64,000 bases of DNA from contig NZ_JAJAVQ010000003.1 of NCBI RefSeq assembly GCF_020531985.1, positions 1-64,000 of the forward strand, in the 5' to 3' direction. Origin of the DNA: Rheinheimera aquimaris. Its GTDB lineage: Bacteria > Pseudomonadota > Gammaproteobacteria > Enterobacterales > Alteromonadaceae. Under the pieces are notes generated by a model. The model was not told the origin of the DNA. It saw nothing but the letters and a program-made list of their open reading frames with translations, and made no database searches. Positions 62,194-64,000 of this stretch are shown here, piece after piece. The position numbers and the translations under genes were made by a program. The stretch's first letter is position 1, and each line of letters starts with the position of its first letter.

Positions 62194-62643
62194 ATGACAG
62201 CCTTAGTCCGCGAGTTTACCCCTACACCAGATACTGCTCCCAATCTGTGGCAGCAGTTGGGTATTGCAGAGCGTGGGCCTAAATTGTATCAGGCACTACA
62301 TGAAGGATTTAACTACAGCATATTTGATAAACTGTCTTTAGTATCAATGCTTGATAAAAAGCAGTTAGCACAGGTTTGCCAGTTAGCTCCCGCTACGCTG
62401 GCCAGGCGGGCAAAATTGGGTAAATTTACCCAGGAAGAAAGCGACAGGCTGCATCGTTTTGCTACTGTTCTGGTTGCCGCTAATACGTTATTCGATACAG
62501 ACATGGCTGCAACTAAACGCTGGCTCACGGAGCCGGTGTATGGTCTTGGCGATAAAGCCCCATTGGACATGCTGGCGACCTCGGCCGAGACACAGGCGAT
62601 ATTAGATTTAATCGGCCGTTTAGAGCACGGTGTATTTGCCTGA
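62194..62643 (+). CDS. Xre/MbcA/ParS-type antitoxin
   Basis: A 149-residue antitoxin of a RES-Xre type II system. The N-terminal half (FDKLSLVSMLDKKQLAQVCQLAPATLARRAKLGKFTQEESDRL) is an Xre-like helix-turn-helix; the C-terminal DUF2384 part (LFDTDMAATKRWLTEPVYGLGDKAPLDMLATSAETQAILDLIGRLEHG) binds the toxin. Stop and toxin ATG overlap (TGATG). Confidence 0.93.
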   Translation: MTALVREFTPTPDTAPNLWQQLGIAERGPKLYQALHEGFNYSIFDKLSLVSMLDKKQLAQVCQLAPATLARRAKLGKFTQEESDRLHRFATVLVAANTLFDTDMAATKRWLTEPVYGLGDKAPLDMLATSAETQAILDLIGRLEHGVFA

Positions 62644-63104
62644 TGCATGTGTATCGCTTAGTGCATCACAAATGGGCTGCACAAGCATTTGACGGTGAAG
62701 GCGCAAAGCTGTTCGGCGGACGCTGGAACAGCAAAGGTCAATTGTGTGTTTACACTGCAGGGTCTGAAGCCCTCACGATACTGGAAGTGCTGGTACATCT
62801 AAATAATCGCACAGCACTTAAACAATACCGGCTATTTCAATTAACGCTTACCACAGACGACATATTGTCTCTTAGTCACACCAACCTGCCGGCTAACTGG
62901 CGACAGCAACCAGCCAGCATCGACACTGCCCGCATCGGTGATGACTGGCTGGCGCAGCAGGCCAGCCTGGCCTTAGCAGTGCCAAGTGTAATAGCACCGC
63001 GTGAACAAAATATCCTGCTAAATCCAGCTCATGCCGCCTACCAGGCTTGTATCAGCACAGCGACAGAACTGGATTTTCTACCCGATCCGCGCTTAACGCT
63101 TTAG
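62643..63104 (+). CDS. RES-domain NAD+-degrading toxin
   Basis: A 153-residue RES protein that, in studied members, breaks down NAD+. The conserved Arg-Glu-Ser residues appear in VYRLVHHKWA with GGRWNSKGQ, and LTILEVLVHL with PSVIAPREQNILLNP. The last bases overlap the convergent dehydrogenase by 12 bases. Confidence 0.93.
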   Translation: MHVYRLVHHKWAAQAFDGEGAKLFGGRWNSKGQLCVYTAGSEALTILEVLVHLNNRTALKQYRLFQLTLTTDDILSLSHTNLPANWRQQPASIDTARIGDDWLAQQASLALAVPSVIAPREQNILLNPAHAAYQACISTATELDFLPDPRLTL

Positions 63105-63974
63105 CCGCGCCAGTAAGCTGGAGGTATCCCAGCGGCCACCGCCCATCTGCTGTACTTCACTGTAAAACTGATCAACCAGTGCTGTTAGCGGTAAATGGCT
63201 GCCATTTTGCCGCGCTTCATTCAGTGCTATGCCTAAATCTTTACGCATCCAGTCGACCGCAAAACCAAAATCGTATTTACCATCGAGCATCGTTAGCGAG
63301 CGGTTTTGCATCTGCCAGGATGACGCCGCGCCTTGCGAAATCACTTCTACCACGGCCGCGCCATCAAGCCCGGCGTTTTGGGCAAAGTTAAGCGCTTCTG
63401 CCAGGCCTTGCACCACGCCGGCGATACAAATCTGGTTCACCATCTTCGCTAATTGACCACTGCCTGCAGGCCCGAGCAATTTAGCGCAGCGGGCAAAGCT
63501 CATAATAGCGGTTTCAGCCTTGGCCATATCGACTTGCTCACCACCAATCATCACTGTTAATACGCCATTTTCAGCGCCAGCCTGGCCACCGGATACCGGC
63601 GCATCTAAAAAGCCTACGCCTTTTTCTGCTGCCGCGGCGGAAAGTTCGCGTGCTAACTCTGCTGACGCCGTCGTGTGATCAATCAGTACACTGCCTGCAG
63701 CCATAGCACCTAACACGCCATGCTCGCCGTATACTACAGAACGCACATCGTTATCATTACCGACACACATAAACACCAGTTCCGCTCCCTTTGCCGCTTC
63801 AAAGGGTGTTGCTGCCCAGCTGCCACCATACTGTGCGGCCCATTTTTCTGCTTTGGCTGTGGTACGGTTATAAACAGTAACCTGATAACCTTTTTGCTGC
63901 AGGTAACCTGCCATCGGGTAACCCATAACACCTAATCCGATAAATGCGACTTTGCTATTACTATTAATTGACAT
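63093..63974 (-). CDS. Beta-hydroxyacid dehydrogenase (GarR/MmsB family)
   Basis: A 293-residue NAD(P)-dependent oxidoreductase. Rossmann motif FIGLGVMGYPMAGYLQQKG, DAPVSGGQAGAENGVLTVM and the catalytic Lys in GQLAKMVNQICIAG. It resembles tartronate-semialdehyde reductase or a second 3-hydroxyisobutyrate dehydrogenase; Asn-Arg after the second strand (YNRTT) hints at NADP. No neighbour fixes the substrate. Confidence 0.9.
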   Translation of the reverse strand: MSINSNSKVAFIGLGVMGYPMAGYLQQKGYQVTVYNRTTAKAEKWAAQYGGSWAATPFEAAKGAELVFMCVGNDNDVRSVVYGEHGVLGAMAAGSVLIDHTTASAELARELSAAAAEKGVGFLDAPVSGGQAGAENGVLTVMIGGEQVDMAKAETAIMSFARCAKLLGPAGSGQLAKMVNQICIAGVVQGLAEALNFAQNAGLDGAAVVEVISQGAASSWQMQNRSLTMLDGKYDFGFAVDWMRKDLGIALNEARQNGSHLPLTALVDQFYSEVQQMGGGRWDTSSLLARLKR

Positions 63975-64000
63975 ATTAATGACTTAAAACTGTGACATAC

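Overview
The window is chromosomal DNA from a free-living gammaproteobacterium. Gene content and protein style (TonB-dependent receptor with beta-glucanases, LiuR-controlled leucine catabolism, a GH3 enzyme of the marine exo-beta-glucanase type, dispersed structured intergenic repeats) point to the Alteromonadales, near Rheinheimera, Alishewanella or Arsukibacterium. This placement is inferred from recognised families; no search was run. No rRNA operon, CRISPR array or complete insertion sequence is visible.

Layout. 1-150 holds the 3' part of a tRNA-Val(GAC) gene whose 5' half is absent, followed by a terminator. This looks like the far attachment site of an island lying left of the window. 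480-1670 has two small unknown genes and a secreted NTF2-like protein. 1806-9876, all on the minus strand, is a beta-glucan utilisation locus: TonB-dependent receptor, GH16 licheninase/laminarinase, GH3 beta-glucosidase, then a LytS-type kinase and LytTR regulator, with hairpins at the gene junctions. 10126-19892 is housekeeping: hemN, DinB-like, moeB, dienelactone hydrolase, a GNAT-nitrilase fusion, a YfhL-type ferredoxin beside the tRNA hydroxylase trhP (yegQ), a REC-REC-GGDEF diguanylate cyclase, a lipoprotein esterase and a VOC protein.

19995-30449 is a surface-polysaccharide region. A minus-strand run (GT4, WecG-type GT26, GT2, polymerase/ligase, YdcF-like, kelch protein, YbaN, ABC exporter) diverges from wecA-like and pyruvyl-transferase genes. 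30442-37832 is a stress and regulation block: REC-TPR protein, two PRC-barrel proteins flanking a large-subunit catalase, a cold-shock/DUF1294 protein and an unlisted 46-aa membrane protein. 37928-44495 is an accessory region of small genes (TlpA-like thioredoxin, YjaB-like GNAT with an attC-like site 3 bases after its stop, a Cys/His-rich 65-aa protein, an NqrM-like protein, CHMI/GNAT/GrpB operon, hexapeptide acetyltransferase, EamA exporter).

44796-62077 is branched-chain amino-acid catabolism. The minus-strand genes are a valine/isoleucine set: thiolase, mmsA, acyl-CoA dehydrogenase, enoyl-CoA hydratase, 3-hydroxyisobutyryl-CoA hydrolase, mmsB and an SDR. Divergently, liuR-liuABCDE and a two-subunit 3-oxoacid CoA-transferase take leucine to acetoacetate and acetoacetyl-CoA. 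The two arms share a LiuR-like box in the divergent promoter. The gene junctions carry two families of structured repeats, one with paired changes in its outer stem across copies. The window closes with a RES-Xre toxin-antitoxin pair with an evident autoregulated promoter, and a second beta-hydroxyacid dehydrogenase.

The observations most worth follow-up are the covarying repeat family in the BCAA locus, the beta-glucan locus joined to its own LytTR system, the attC-like element in the accessory region, and two perfect 17-bp palindromes in divergent promoter regions.
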